A DNA stretch of 37,648 nucleotides from Polyangiaceae bacterium (lineage in GTDB: Bacteria; Myxococcota_A; Polyangia; Polyangiales; Polyangiaceae), in NCBI GenBank assembly GCA_016933275.1, contig JAFGBI010000011.1, positions 1 to 37,648 of the forward strand, in the 5' to 3' direction. Below are positions 7,555 to 15,657 of the stretch, one piece after another. Each line of letters opens with the position of its first letter. Position 1 is the first letter of the stretch. The translations under genes and the position numbers were made by a program. The notes beneath the pieces were generated by a model. That model saw nothing but the letters and a program-made list of their open reading frames with translations. It ran no database searches and had not been told where the DNA came from.

Positions 7555-9033
7555 ATGCCCACGGGAGATGGGTTCGAAACGATGGCGGACCGGGCGAGCG
7601 CGCGGGTCGGTACCGTGATCAACAGCAAGTGGACGGTCGACCGGTTGCTGGGCGTCGGCGGTATGGGCGCCGTGTACGCCGCCACCCATCGAAACAACTC
7701 GAGGGCTGCCCTCAAGGTGCTTCACCCCGAGCACTCGTTCGACCCGCACCAACGCGTTCGGTTCCTTCGCGAGGGGTACATCGCGAACAAGGTCTGTCAT
7801 CCCGGCTCGGTTCAAATCTACGACAACGGTTTCACCGAGGACGGTGCGGCGTTCCTGGTCATGGAGCTGCTGGACGGTGAGGCCCTGGACGCATTGTGCG
7901 ACCGGCGGGGAGGGCGGCTGCCGACCGCCGAAGTCCTGGCCATCGCCGAGCAGCTGCTGGACGTGTTGGCCGTCGCCCACGCGGCGGCCGTCGTTCATCG
8001 GGACCTCAAGCCCAGCAACCTCTTTTTGACGCGTGACGGCGCACTGAAAGTGCTGGACTTCGGCATTGCTCGACTCGCCGAGCACGACGTCATGCGCACG
8101 GCGACCCAGACGGGAACGCTGCTCGGAACTCCGGCGTTCATGGCGCCGGAGCAGGCTCGCGGCCACCGGGAGCAGGTGAGCGCACGAACCGATCTCTGGG
8201 CGGTAGGGGCAACGATGCGAACCCTGCTCACCGGTCGCGTCGTGCACGAAGCCGAAACGGCCAACGAGGCCCTCCTGCTGGCGATGACCCAACCGGTCGG
8301 GTCGATCGCTGCGGTCATGCCGGAGCTTCCTCGATCCGTTGTTGCGGTCGTCGACCGTGCGCTGCGCTACGCACCGGAGGAAAGGTTCGAGGATGCCGAC
8401 CGGATGCGCGAAGCGGTGCGCGCGGCTCGTGCCTCGGAGGCCGACCACTGCGGTTCGACGACGGGGTCGCCGCACCCGTTCAACGAGGATGAATCGCCGG
8501 CTGCATCACGCCGGCCACACGAGCCCGGTAGTTCGGACGCCGAGGGCACGAGGACGGCACCTGGTTGGTTCGGATCCGTGCGCGGGGCTACCCGACCGAG
8601 GACCAACGGGCCCCGCTGGGCCGCGCTGCTGGGCGCCGCGGCAGCTGGTGCGCTGGGCACTGCGGGCGTTGTGGCAGTGACCCATCCCCAGGCCCCGCCT
8701 GGTGTCGTACCCTCGACAGAGCCGACCATGGGTGGACCCGTGCGAACCGAAATGGACCCCGAACCCGACCCCGCGACAGCACCCACCGGAAAGCCAGTCA
8801 TTTCGCCGATCATCGACGTGGCGAAGGAGCCCCCGCGCGCGCCGCGCCTCGCCGCAAGTGCGATCGGGTCAGCAGCGACGAGCCGAATCCCCCCGCGCTC
8901 GACAGCGCGGACGCCGAAGGCAACCCGGCAGACCATCTCGCCCGCCGCGCCCCCGCCGGTCACGCCGCCGCCACCACCCCCTTCCGCGGCAGGTTCCGCG
9001 AACCCGGTCGATCCTCTCTCGAGGCGCAAATGA
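7555..9033 (+). CDS. Membrane-anchored Hanks-type Ser/Thr protein kinase (block A, first)
   Basis: Phosphorylates Ser/Thr of unknown targets. From the ATG at 7555 (AGGAAG seven bases upstream) the product is 492 residues; a GTG at 7492 and ATGs at 7537 and 7582 are other in-frame choices. The kinase domain spans about 20-290: glycine loop GVGGMGAVYAATH (about 33-45), catalytic Lys in ALKVL (about 54), HRDLKPSN (about 148), DFGIARL (about 168) and APEQ (about 197). All catalytic residues are intact. A membrane segment follows at about 355-377 ([20 protein letters not shown]), then a Pro/Thr-rich extracytoplasmic tail ending DPLSRRK. The stop codon overlaps the next start (ATGA), so the kinase and TPR/PEGA protein are translationally coupled. 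The divergent sigma factor may be its regulatory partner. Confidence 0.9.
   Translation: MPTGDGFETMADRASARVGTVINSKWTVDRLLGVGGMGAVYAATHRNNSRAALKVLHPEHSFDPHQRVRFLREGYIANKVCHPGSVQIYDNGFTEDGAAFLVMELLDGEALDALCDRRGGRLPTAEVLAIAEQLLDVLAVAHAAAVVHRDLKPSNLFLTRDGALKVLDFGIARLAEHDVMRTATQTGTLLGTPAFMAPEQARGHREQVSARTDLWAVGATMRTLLTGRVVHEAETANEALLLAMTQPVGSIAAVMPELPRSVVAVVDRALRYAPEERFEDADRMREAVRAARASEADHCGSTTGSPHPFNEDESPAASRRPHEPGSSDAEGTRTAPGWFGSVRGATRPRTNGPRWAALLGAAAAGALGTAGVVAVTHPQAPPGVVPSTEPTMGGPVRTEMDPEPDPATAPTGKPVISPIIDVAKEPPRAPRLAASAIGSAATSRIPPRSTARTPKATRQTISPAAPPPVTPPPPPPSAAGSANPVDPLSRRK
9021..9024 (+). promoter_or_regulatory. Ribosome-binding site inside the kinase's last codons
   Basis: GAGG, formed by the TCG-AGG codons of the kinase C-terminal SRRK tail, lies five bases before the ATG at 9030. 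It is the only Shine-Dalgarno candidate for the TPR/PEGA gene. Confidence 0.55.
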
Positions 9034-10058
9034 CCACCTCTCGCCCGGCAGTCCTCCCAACTCGGACCAGGTCGCCGAGGTGGCGTCGGCGCCTGGCTCC
9101 CCCCCTCGTCGCGGGTGCCATCGTGCTCGCACCCGCTGGGGTGTTTGCACAGGGCAGCGCTCCGGCCGCCGAGGCCCTGTTCGAGCAGGGGCGCCGCGAC
9201 ATGGCCCGGGGGGAGTACGACCTGGCTTGCCAGGAGTTTCGCGACAGCGACCAGCTCGATCCGGGCGTGGGCGCGAAGCTCAACCTGGCCAACTGCGAGG
9301 AGCGGCGCGGTCGGCTCGCGACCGCCTGGGAGCTTTTCACGCGAGTGGAGGCAGAGCTCGACCCAACTGACGAACGCCGAGCCCTGGCCAGGGAACGTCG
9401 CCAGGACCTCGAGCCTCGCGTGCCGAGGCTGATCCTGGTGCTGGCGAAGGATGCTCCATCGGGCACCGTGGCGGAACTCGACGGGGCCGAGCTCGGCGCG
9501 AGCGGTTTCGGCGTGCCACTTCCCGTGGACCCCGGCGCCCATCGCCTGATAGTATCGGCGCCGAATCGCTCGGACCGAACCGTGGAGGTGGCGCTCCGGG
9601 TGGGACAGCGGATGACGGTCGCCGTCTCGCCCGGCCAGGCCACGGCAGCGCCGACCAGCGAGGGCTTGCCCGTCGTTCCCGAAGTGACCGAGACGCCCGT
9701 CGTCGGTCGCCCCCGGCGCCAGCACACTGCGAAGCGGGGCTACGCAATCGGGAGTGTGGGCGCAGCGGGGCTCGTGTTGGGTTCCGTGGCAGGCCTGGTC
9801 GTCCTCGACAAGAAACGCACCGCCGAGAAGCACTGCGACAGTGAGACGCGAACGTGTGACCAGGCGGGTGTCGACGCCAACCGAGTGGGTCCGAGGTGGG
9901 CAGTGGCCAGCACGATCGGTTTCGCCGTTGGAGCAGCAGGGTTAGGCATCGGAACCTACCTCGTCCTGACGAGCGACAGCGCTGCGCGCACGAAGACCGT
10001 GCTCGCCGCTGGCGGGGGACCGGCCGGAGGCTATGTGACCGTGGATTGGCAGTTCTAG
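9030..10058 (+). CDS. Secreted TPR and PEGA-like protein partnered with the kinase
   Basis: The ATG at 9030 overlaps the kinase stop. The 342-residue product has a signal peptide (PPLVAGAIVLAPAGVFA, cleavage likely near residue 40), a TPR-like helical region at about 43-120 (ALFEQGRRDMARGEYDLACQ, LNLANCEERRG), a PEGA-like beta domain at about 138-205 (VAELDGAELG, PLPVDPGAHRLIVSAP), and two hydrophobic segments near the C-terminus (GYAIGSVGAAGLVLGSVAGL and ASTIGFAVGAAGLGIGTYLV). The loop between them carries a Cys pair, HCDSETRTCD. Such proteins commonly follow Ser/Thr kinases in myxobacteria, but their biochemical role is not established. Location next to the kinase's outer tail suggests an envelope sensor or scaffold. 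A paralogue sits at 26868-27965. Confidence 0.8.
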   Translation: MTTSRPAVLPTRTRSPRWRRRLAPPLVAGAIVLAPAGVFAQGSAPAAEALFEQGRRDMARGEYDLACQEFRDSDQLDPGVGAKLNLANCEERRGRLATAWELFTRVEAELDPTDERRALARERRQDLEPRVPRLILVLAKDAPSGTVAELDGAELGASGFGVPLPVDPGAHRLIVSAPNRSDRTVEVALRVGQRMTVAVSPGQATAAPTSEGLPVVPEVTETPVVGRPRRQHTAKRGYAIGSVGAAGLVLGSVAGLVVLDKKRTAEKHCDSETRTCDQAGVDANRVGPRWAVASTIGFAVGAAGLGIGTYLVLTSDSAARTKTVLAAGGGPAGGYVTVDWQF

Positions 10059-10228
10059 AGTGGATCGATCGGCTCGTGGGGCCCGGGGGTGGCCACGGAG
10101 GCTCGCTGGGATCCGAGGGCGTGAGCCCGCGACGGCTCGAGCTGGCATCCGTCCATGGTTCGTAGCGCTCTGCTCCCGGTGCCGGATGCGTTCATCGTCT
10201 AGAGTTGTCGCCGAAAGGACCGACCCGC

Positions 10229-11809
10229 ATGAGCTGCCCCGACGAGAACACCTACGCGCGATTGCTGGCTGGCGAACTCCCCAGCGGGCAAGCGGGCGAG
10301 GTCCAGAAGCATCTCGACCAGTGTGCCAGCTGCCTCGATCTCGTGGCGGCTCTGGCTCGGCTCTTCGGGCCCGATTCGCCACCCGACGACTCGCTGCCCC
10401 GGAGAGATGAGCACGCGCACCGCACCTACTGGTGGTGGCCGCCGGGCACGGTGGTAAATGGCAAATGGAAGGTGGATGCATTGCTCGGAGTGGGAGGCAC
10501 GGGAGCGGTCTACGCGGCCACCCACTGCAATCGCCGGCGGGCAGCCCTGAAGGTCCTTCATCCGCAGCTGGCGTCGCACGCTGGTACCCAAGCGCGGTTC
10601 CTCAGGGAAGCCTACGTGGCCAATTCGGTCCGGCATTCCGGCGCCGTGCGGGTATACGACGACGCGGTCGCGGAGGATGGCGCGATGTACCTCGTCATGG
10701 AGCTGCTCGAGGGTGAGTCGCTGGAGGATCGCTGGGTCCGCGGCGGGCGTCGGCTCTCGCTGGACGAGGTCCTCAGCGTTGCGGACCAGCTCCTCGATGT
10801 GCTCGAGGCAGCGCACGCCGCCGGTGCAGTCCACCGAGATCTCAAGCCACAGAACCTGTTCCTCGTCGAGGGCGACCGGTTGAAGGTGCTCGATTTCGGG
10901 ATCGCGCGGCTTCGAGAGCCCGACCGGCAGGTGCCGCCCACCCTGACGGGATCGCTGCTGGGAACCCTGCCGTTCATGGCTCCTGAACAGGCGCGTGCGC
11001 AGTGGCGTCGGGTGGACGCGAGGACTGACCTCTGGGCCGTCGGTGCCATCATGTTCACGCTGTTGACGGGGCGGCACGTCCACGAGGCCGGCACGGAAGC
11101 GGAAGCGCTGGCCGCAGCAATGACACGACCCGCTCCGCCCCTCACGTCGCTTCGCCCGGACCTTCCCGATGCGGTCGCCCAGCTGGTTGATCGGGCGCTG
11201 TCGTTCGACCCCGAGGGTCGATTCCCCTGCGCAGCGTCGATGCGAGGAGCCGTGCTGGCCGTCGGCCATGGCGCTGAGGGAATGGCACCGAACGCTGCGC
11301 CGAGCAGCACCTCGTTCGGCGCCGAGCCAAGTCGTCCGGCGTTGGCGGGCGGGTGGTGGCGTGGCGCGATGGTCGGGCTGTTGGGGGGGGCGTTCGCCGG
11401 AGCGGTCGCCACTGCGGTGGTCGTTTCTGGTCACCTCGCCGACACGGTGAAGGTAGACACGAACGCGGCAGGCCCCGCCACGCTTGCCCCCTTCATTGCG
11501 GATGCGACGCTCTCGGGTGGGTCACGGGGATCTGAACTCGCCGGTGCCACCGGCGCCCCGCCGGCCAAAACGATGGTGAACACGACTGCCGACCCGATCC
11601 CCCACGTGACGGCCGAACCACCGATCCGGCAGGATCGATACTCCGGTTCCGCGCCGGCCGCTACTCGACCTAGATCGCCACCGCTCGCTGGCCCGGCCAC
11701 GATGCGGAGCCCCTCCTTCGACCTAACCCCGGACGGAGGCTCTGTTCCGCCGCCGCGGGTGGAACCGCGGCCCTCGGCGGCCCCCGACCCCTGGTCCCGG
11801 CGCAAGTAG
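10229..11809 (+). CDS. Ser/Thr protein kinase with N-terminal HC2-type zinc-binding domain
   Basis: The ATG at 10229 follows GAAAGGA by nine bases; the product is 526 residues. Residues 1-45 read like the zinc-binding anti-sigma fold: Cys3, then His28, Cys32 and Cys35 in HLDQCASC, matching C-x24-H-x3-C-x2-C. The kinase domain (about 75-350) has GVGGTGAVYAATH, ALKVLH (Lys about 108), HRDLKPQNLF, DFGIARL and APEQARA, all intact. One membrane segment follows (AMVGLLGGAFAGAVATAVVV) and then a Pro/Ser-rich tail ending DPWSRRK. The kinase core closely resembles that of the first kinase, 170 bp behind the TPR/PEGA gene, suggesting tandem duplication. In known proteins the HC2 fold binds sigma factors, so a link to the sigma factor at 6452 is conceivable; that is inference. 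No TPR/PEGA gene follows. Confidence 0.88.
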   Translation: MSCPDENTYARLLAGELPSGQAGEVQKHLDQCASCLDLVAALARLFGPDSPPDDSLPRRDEHAHRTYWWWPPGTVVNGKWKVDALLGVGGTGAVYAATHCNRRRAALKVLHPQLASHAGTQARFLREAYVANSVRHSGAVRVYDDAVAEDGAMYLVMELLEGESLEDRWVRGGRRLSLDEVLSVADQLLDVLEAAHAAGAVHRDLKPQNLFLVEGDRLKVLDFGIARLREPDRQVPPTLTGSLLGTLPFMAPEQARAQWRRVDARTDLWAVGAIMFTLLTGRHVHEAGTEAEALAAAMTRPAPPLTSLRPDLPDAVAQLVDRALSFDPEGRFPCAASMRGAVLAVGHGAEGMAPNAAPSSTSFGAEPSRPALAGGWWRGAMVGLLGGAFAGAVATAVVVSGHLADTVKVDTNAAGPATLAPFIADATLSGGSRGSELAGATGAPPAKTMVNTTADPIPHVTAEPPIRQDRYSGSAPAATRPRSPPLAGPATMRSPSFDLTPDGGSVPPPRVEPRPSAAPDPWSRRK

Positions 11810-11915
11810 CCAAGAAACCCCTTTTCCCGAAGCGCCGTGAGGCACAGCGTCGATTGTTCGCTGGATCCGTCACGTCAGTATAGTGTTGCACCTTCGTTGC
11901 ATCGGAACCCGGAGG

Positions 11916-12287
11916 ATGGGGAGCATAGTGAAGGTTCCAACGGAAGCCGACCCCTTGGGCGAAACCATCAGCGTGCATCGTCTCAGCCGGGGGGCGCTGT
12001 GGAGAGCTGCGCTGGGGTCGTTGGTGGTGCTGGCCTTCGCCTCGGTTCTGGTCCTGCTGCCCTGGCTGCCGGGAGGCGACTCGGCTGCGAACGGTCCGAG
12101 CTGGCTCCAGGTGCTTCTGCTCGGGGCGCTCGCGCCGGGGCTCCTCGTTTTGGTGTTGGCGGGACTGGTCGCCGTTCTCCGGCAGCGGAACCATGTGATC
12201 CGGACAGCTGGCACTGATCAGGGTGGCAGGCGCGCCAACAGTCTTTGCTGGATGCTCCACGTAGCCGCGCCGCGGGCGAACACATAG
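11916..12287 (+). CDS. Small two-helix membrane protein, unknown function
   Basis: The frame encodes about 123 residues with two clear hydrophobic segments, LWRAALGSLVVLAFASVLVL and WLQVLLLGALAPGLLVLVLA, joined by a short polar loop, then a basic stretch (RQRNHVIRTAG). I do not recognise it. The start is uncertain: the ATG at 11916 has GGAGG directly against it, while the GTG at 11928 has GGGGAG four bases upstream; the frame is open back to 11883. The last 70 bases overlap tail-to-tail with the FG-GAP lipoprotein gene on the other strand, and its C-terminal residues there (SLCWMLHVAAPRANT) are probably not conserved. The ordered amphipathic layout supports coding, but a chance GC-rich frame is possible. 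Confidence 0.45.
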   Translation: MGSIVKVPTEADPLGETISVHRLSRGALWRAALGSLVVLAFASVLVLLPWLPGGDSAANGPSWLQVLLLGALAPGLLVLVLAGLVAVLRQRNHVIRTAGTDQGGRRANSLCWMLHVAAPRANT

Positions 12288-14209
12288 GCCGCTCCAGAAT
12301 CGCGTGCCGGTTGGTTGGCGCGGTGCGCGCCGACCAGCACGGTATCCTCCACCCCGGCCATACAGATCCCGAAATTATCTTCCATAACTGCATCCGCCGC
12401 CCCGCTCGAGCGTTGCGCTCGAAGCTTCTTCACCGCCACCCAGGTATCGTTGGTGCGTTCGAAGAGATAGGCCGTTCCAACATCCTGGTCGCCGTCGTCG
12501 TCGTTGGGCGCACCGACGAGGAGCGTGTCGCCCCAAAGTGCCACCTGGTAGCCAAAGGCGTCGTAGGGCTCCCCGTCCGGCGTTTCGTCGGGAAGCTGCG
12601 CGGTGAGCTTCTGCTGCAGCCTCCACCCGCCGTCGCGATAGACGAAGACGTACGCGGAGCCCGAATCATCGCCCTGGTCGTCGTCGTTTGGTGCTCCGAC
12701 GGCGATGGTGTCCCCGGACACGGACACGGACGTGCCAAACTGGTCGTACTCGTCCCCATCCGGCACGCCGCCGTCGAGCACGGCGCGGAGCTTCTCCTGC
12801 ACGGCCCAGCTCCCGGTCTGGCGTAGCCACACGTAGACGGAACCGAGACCCGCCTGGCTCTCGTCGTCGGCACTGTCGTTCCGGCTTCCAACGGCGATGA
12901 GATTGCCCGACAAGGACACGGCGCTGCCGAAGGAATCGAGACTGTGGCCGTCTGCGGCACCGGCGGGGGTCTGAGGGGTAAGCCTCTGTCTGACGGTCCA
13001 CGTTTCCCCATCACGGCCCCAGACGTAGGCGGCGCCGACGTCATCGTCCTCCCCTTTCGCTCCGACGACCAGTGTGCTCCCCGAAAGGGAGAGCGCGTCG
13101 CCGAAGTCCTGGCCGCTTTCGGCATCTGGGTCAGGGTAGAGCTTCTGCTGCACGCCCCAGCCCTCGCCTTCGCTGGCGAAGACGTACACGGCACCCGAGT
13201 TCACGACCGTCGTGCTGGCGCCGGGGGCGCCGACCGCGATGGTATCGCCCGACACCGCGACGGCACGGCCGAAGCGGTCGTTCGCGGCACCGTCGTCCGC
13301 ATTCTCGGTGGTTCGAGCGAGCAGCTTCTGCTGCATGTTCCAGGTGTCAGCTGCTCGGGCGAATACGTAGGCCGACCCAGAGGCGTCCGCTCGGTCGTCG
13401 TCGTAGGGCGCGCCAACGACCGCGGTGTCGGCGGACACTGCGACGGCCAGGCCAAACCAGTCCCCCTCGGCCCCGTCGAGCACGCCCACACAGAACCCGT
13501 CCTCGCAGGTGCGCGGGCTGGCACACTCGCAGCCGTCGTCGGCGTACGGCGGCGCGGGAGCATGGCAGTCGAAGTACTCGCCCGAGCAGGTCGGAACACA
13601 GAGTCCGTCCGCACAGCTAGCGCTCGAGGCGTGGTCCGTGCTGCAAGGGTGCCCGCAGGCTCCGCAGTTGAGGCTGTCGGAGGCGGTGTCTGCCGTGCAC
13701 GCGCCAGCGAACCCCGCCGTACCAGCGTGGCTCGATCCGGCGGCGCCCGCGCTGTCGGTTCCGCCCGCGTCGCCTCCTCCCGCTCCCCCTGCGGCACCGT
13801 GGCTCGTGGCACCGGCGTCCGGTGCCCCGCCGAATCCCCCCTCGGCCCCGCCAATTCCCCCCACACCACCGGGTCCTGCCTCGGCCCCGCCGAGTCCCCC
13901 CCCAACCCCGGGTCCTGCCTCGGCCCCGCCGCGCCCTCCCGCCCCGCCGGATCCAGCGCCGGTCCCGCCGGCCCCCACCTCCCCGCCGTTGCCCGCGGCG
14001 GCGGCACCGAGTCCAGCATCCACACCGCCGCGTTCCGCCCCTCCCGCGGCCGCAGCGCCATTGCCGCCTGCGGTCCCTCCGCTCCCTTCGCTGCGCGCCA
14101 GCGGCCAGCTCTCGAAGGAGACGACACAACCAGGCGCTCCGCAGAGCACGGTGCCGGCAAGAGCTGTCGTCCCCAGTGCGCCCGCGAGCCCTCTCATTTC
14201 GATCAGCAT
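12218..14209 (-). CDS. Lipoprotein with seven FG-GAP (integrin-alpha type) repeats
   Basis: From the ATG at 14209 the product is 663 residues; the ATG at 14197 is an alternative. The signal peptide (GLAGALGTTALAGTVL) ends near GAPGC, a weak lipobox with Cys28. A Gly/Ala-rich linker follows, containing a 13-residue unit seen in DNA as a 39-bp repeat near 13871 and 13910. Then comes a Cys cluster with LNCGACGHPC, a motif frequent in secreted myxobacterial proteins. The C-terminal part holds seven repeats of the form FG-x4-SGDTIAVGAP followed by GSAYVF, beginning at GDWFGLAVAVS, NDRFGRAVAVS, GQDFGDALSLS, LDSFGSAVSLS, YDQFGTSVSVS, YDAFGYQVALW and EDNFGICMAGV. Seven repeats imply one closed beta-propeller, probably for binding at the cell surface. 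It is a different FG-GAP subtype from the protein at 3649. Confidence 0.85.
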   Translation of the reverse strand: MLIEMRGLAGALGTTALAGTVLCGAPGCVVSFESWPLARSEGSGGTAGGNGAAAAGGAERGGVDAGLGAAAAGNGGEVGAGGTGAGSGGAGGRGGAEAGPGVGGGLGGAEAGPGGVGGIGGAEGGFGGAPDAGATSHGAAGGAGGGDAGGTDSAGAAGSSHAGTAGFAGACTADTASDSLNCGACGHPCSTDHASSASCADGLCVPTCSGEYFDCHAPAPPYADDGCECASPRTCEDGFCVGVLDGAEGDWFGLAVAVSADTAVVGAPYDDDRADASGSAYVFARAADTWNMQQKLLARTTENADDGAANDRFGRAVAVSGDTIAVGAPGASTTVVNSGAVYVFASEGEGWGVQQKLYPDPDAESGQDFGDALSLSGSTLVVGAKGEDDDVGAAYVWGRDGETWTVRQRLTPQTPAGAADGHSLDSFGSAVSLSGNLIAVGSRNDSADDESQAGLGSVYVWLRQTGSWAVQEKLRAVLDGGVPDGDEYDQFGTSVSVSGDTIAVGAPNDDDQGDDSGSAYVFVYRDGGWRLQQKLTAQLPDETPDGEPYDAFGYQVALWGDTLLVGAPNDDDGDQDVGTAYLFERTNDTWVAVKKLRAQRSSGAADAVMEDNFGICMAGVEDTVLVGAHRANQPARDSGAAYVFARGAATWSIQQRLLARLPP

Positions 14210-14637
14210 GCTAGTTGCCTGGGCAGGGAGAAGCCAGCGTTCCCCCACGACGATTCGAGGTGGCCGCGCACCCCCTGCTCGCGCAGACGGCCGAACTTGG
14301 CGTCGGCAAGCCGAGAGCGCCGCCGGCGTCGGTCTTCTCGCTGGGCGGAGGCGCGCGGGCGGGGTGCGGGTGGCACAGGCTCCGGTCGAGAGGACCCCGC
14401 ACCCTGAAGAAAGAGCGCCTTGCCCGCGCGCCGAGCTGCCAGAAACTGCGTCCATGAGGACAGGAGCACCTTCCCATTCGCCGTGACCCTGCGCGCTTCC
14501 CCACAGCCTGCGGCCCAGCTCGGTGGCCGCTTGGCGAGCCCCCGGCACGCACGCCGGTAGCCCGCGCAGCGCAGCCGCCGTCGACACGCGCGCCCCTACG
14601 GCGGTTTTCCCCGATCCTCGCAGCAAGGAGGAAACAG
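14210..14637. other. Intergenic, no supported gene
   Basis: Open frames on both strands here are Arg/Pro/Ala-rich and show no domain, signal peptide or credible ribosome-binding site. The stretch contains the upstream region of the FG-GAP lipoprotein and, at its right end, a strong Shine-Dalgarno sequence for the next candidate gene. Confidence 0.5.
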
Positions 14638-14877
14638 GTGAGCGGTGGCTCGAGCGCCCGAGACGACCCGTTCACCGGAGGGCGTGCGGGGCCTGCGAAT
14701 TCAATGACTACCACACATTCTCGAGAGGCCCTCCTCTACGCCCTGGCCATGATCGGGGTCTTCGGCGGCAGTTCCCACGACGCATCGCATCGATCCCCGG
14801 CTCCGTCGGGCTCGGGTGCGTCCGCGGCGAACGCTGGCACCACTGGGGTTCTGCAGACAGGGGTATTGCCGCGATGA
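14638..14877 (+). CDS. Candidate short secreted protein or truncated lipoprotein
   Basis: A perfect AAGGAGG (14625-14631) lies six bases before the GTG at 14638, unusually strong for this window. The 79-residue frame has a hydrophobic stretch after an internal ATG at 14704 (SREALLYALAMIGVFGG), then a Ser/Ala/Pro-rich segment (SPAPSGSGASAANAGTTG), and stops. That is the shape of the first part of one of the linker lipoproteins seen elsewhere here, but without a lipobox Cys and without a following domain. It may be a remnant of such a gene cut short by decay. I recognise no family. Confidence 0.35.
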   Translation: MSGGSSARDDPFTGGRAGPANSMTTTHSREALLYALAMIGVFGGSSHDASHRSPAPSGSGASAANAGTTGVLQTGVLPR

Positions 14878-14942
14878 AGAGGGAAATATCTGTGCTCTCT
14901 TCGTGGGGGGGGATGCATCCCCCTGAACGTTGCGATGCTGCT

Positions 14943-15539
14943 TTTGTCGTGCGGTCCGGCGCCCGAGCAGATCCTCGTGGGGCCTGAGCGCAGAGGCGCT
15001 CGCGATACTGCGCCAGGTCCCCGTCGCGAGATCGAAAGCGTCGCACCGACAGATCCCTGACCCGTCGCAGGGCAGAGAGCGCTCGAGCAAGACCTCCGAC
15101 TCGCCGCGGAACGCCACGGCTGCCTGGAGGCCCATGGCGCCGCCGAGTCGCGCGCCCGAGGGCGGCGGCTGGAGCGAAACCGGGGACGCGGGGGAGGCGC
15201 GAGGAGCGGCCCGACGCTCAGCCCCTCTCCGGTCACGACCGCGACCTGCGCCCCGGACGGGGAAACCGCGAGCGCCGTGATCTGGGAGGCGTCGGCGGGG
15301 AGCACGGCGATCGGTGACCGCAAACGCGGCTCGAAGCGGCCGCCATGGACGACGAGCAGCCAGCGCTCGTCGACCACGAGCCGCTCCGGACTGATCCACC
15401 AGAGGGGCAGCGAGCCCTCGCCTGCCGCGAGCGTGCCGCACCCCAAGCACGGTGGCAGCTCGTGGCCGCTCTGGATTTCTTCTCGGCGGGGGCGAGCCCC
15501 CGTCAGCCACGCCCGCTCCCGGCCCCCCTCCCCTGGCAA
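14943..15539 (-). pseudogene. Frameshifted remnant of a beta-propeller-like protein
   Basis: Two overlapping frames are each convincing over part of this stretch. Upstream, one reads SPERLVVDERWLLVVHGGRF, then ADASQITALAVSPSGAQVAV and VTGEGLSVGPLLAPPP, a WD40/TolB-like blade pattern. Downstream the coding character moves to another frame: ASPVSLQPPPSGARLGGAMG, then AVAFRGESEVLLERSLPCDG and CRCDAFDLATGTWRSIASAS. One extra base in the G5 run at 15190-15194 (+ strand) would join them in frame as LLAPPP-ASPVSLQPPP. Coding character fades past about 14943, and no signal peptide is visible at the upstream end. So it is a decayed gene, unless the frameshift is a sequencing error. Confidence 0.5.
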
Positions 15540-15657
15540 CCAGTGGGGGGAGCGGCCGCCACCCCCCCCGGCTCGCCCAGCGAGCCGCCGATCAGGAGTG
15601 GGCGTCGTTCTTCACTGGAGGGCAAGAACCCGGCGCCGTGATATCCTCGCCGCTTCC

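Noticed and set aside
8367..9833. 488-codon minus-strand frame across the kinase and TPR/PEGA genes
   Set aside because: Crosses two well-supported genes on the other strand and shows no motif of its own.
12944..14407. 487-codon plus-strand frame opposite the FG-GAP lipoprotein
   Set aside because: Antisense shadow; Arg/Pro/Ser-rich, no domain, and it opens in the middle of the propeller repeats.
14905..14925. Palindrome gggggatgcatccccc as a regulatory site
   Set aside because: It lies in a decayed stretch with no supported gene next to it, and short G/C palindromes are expected at this base composition.
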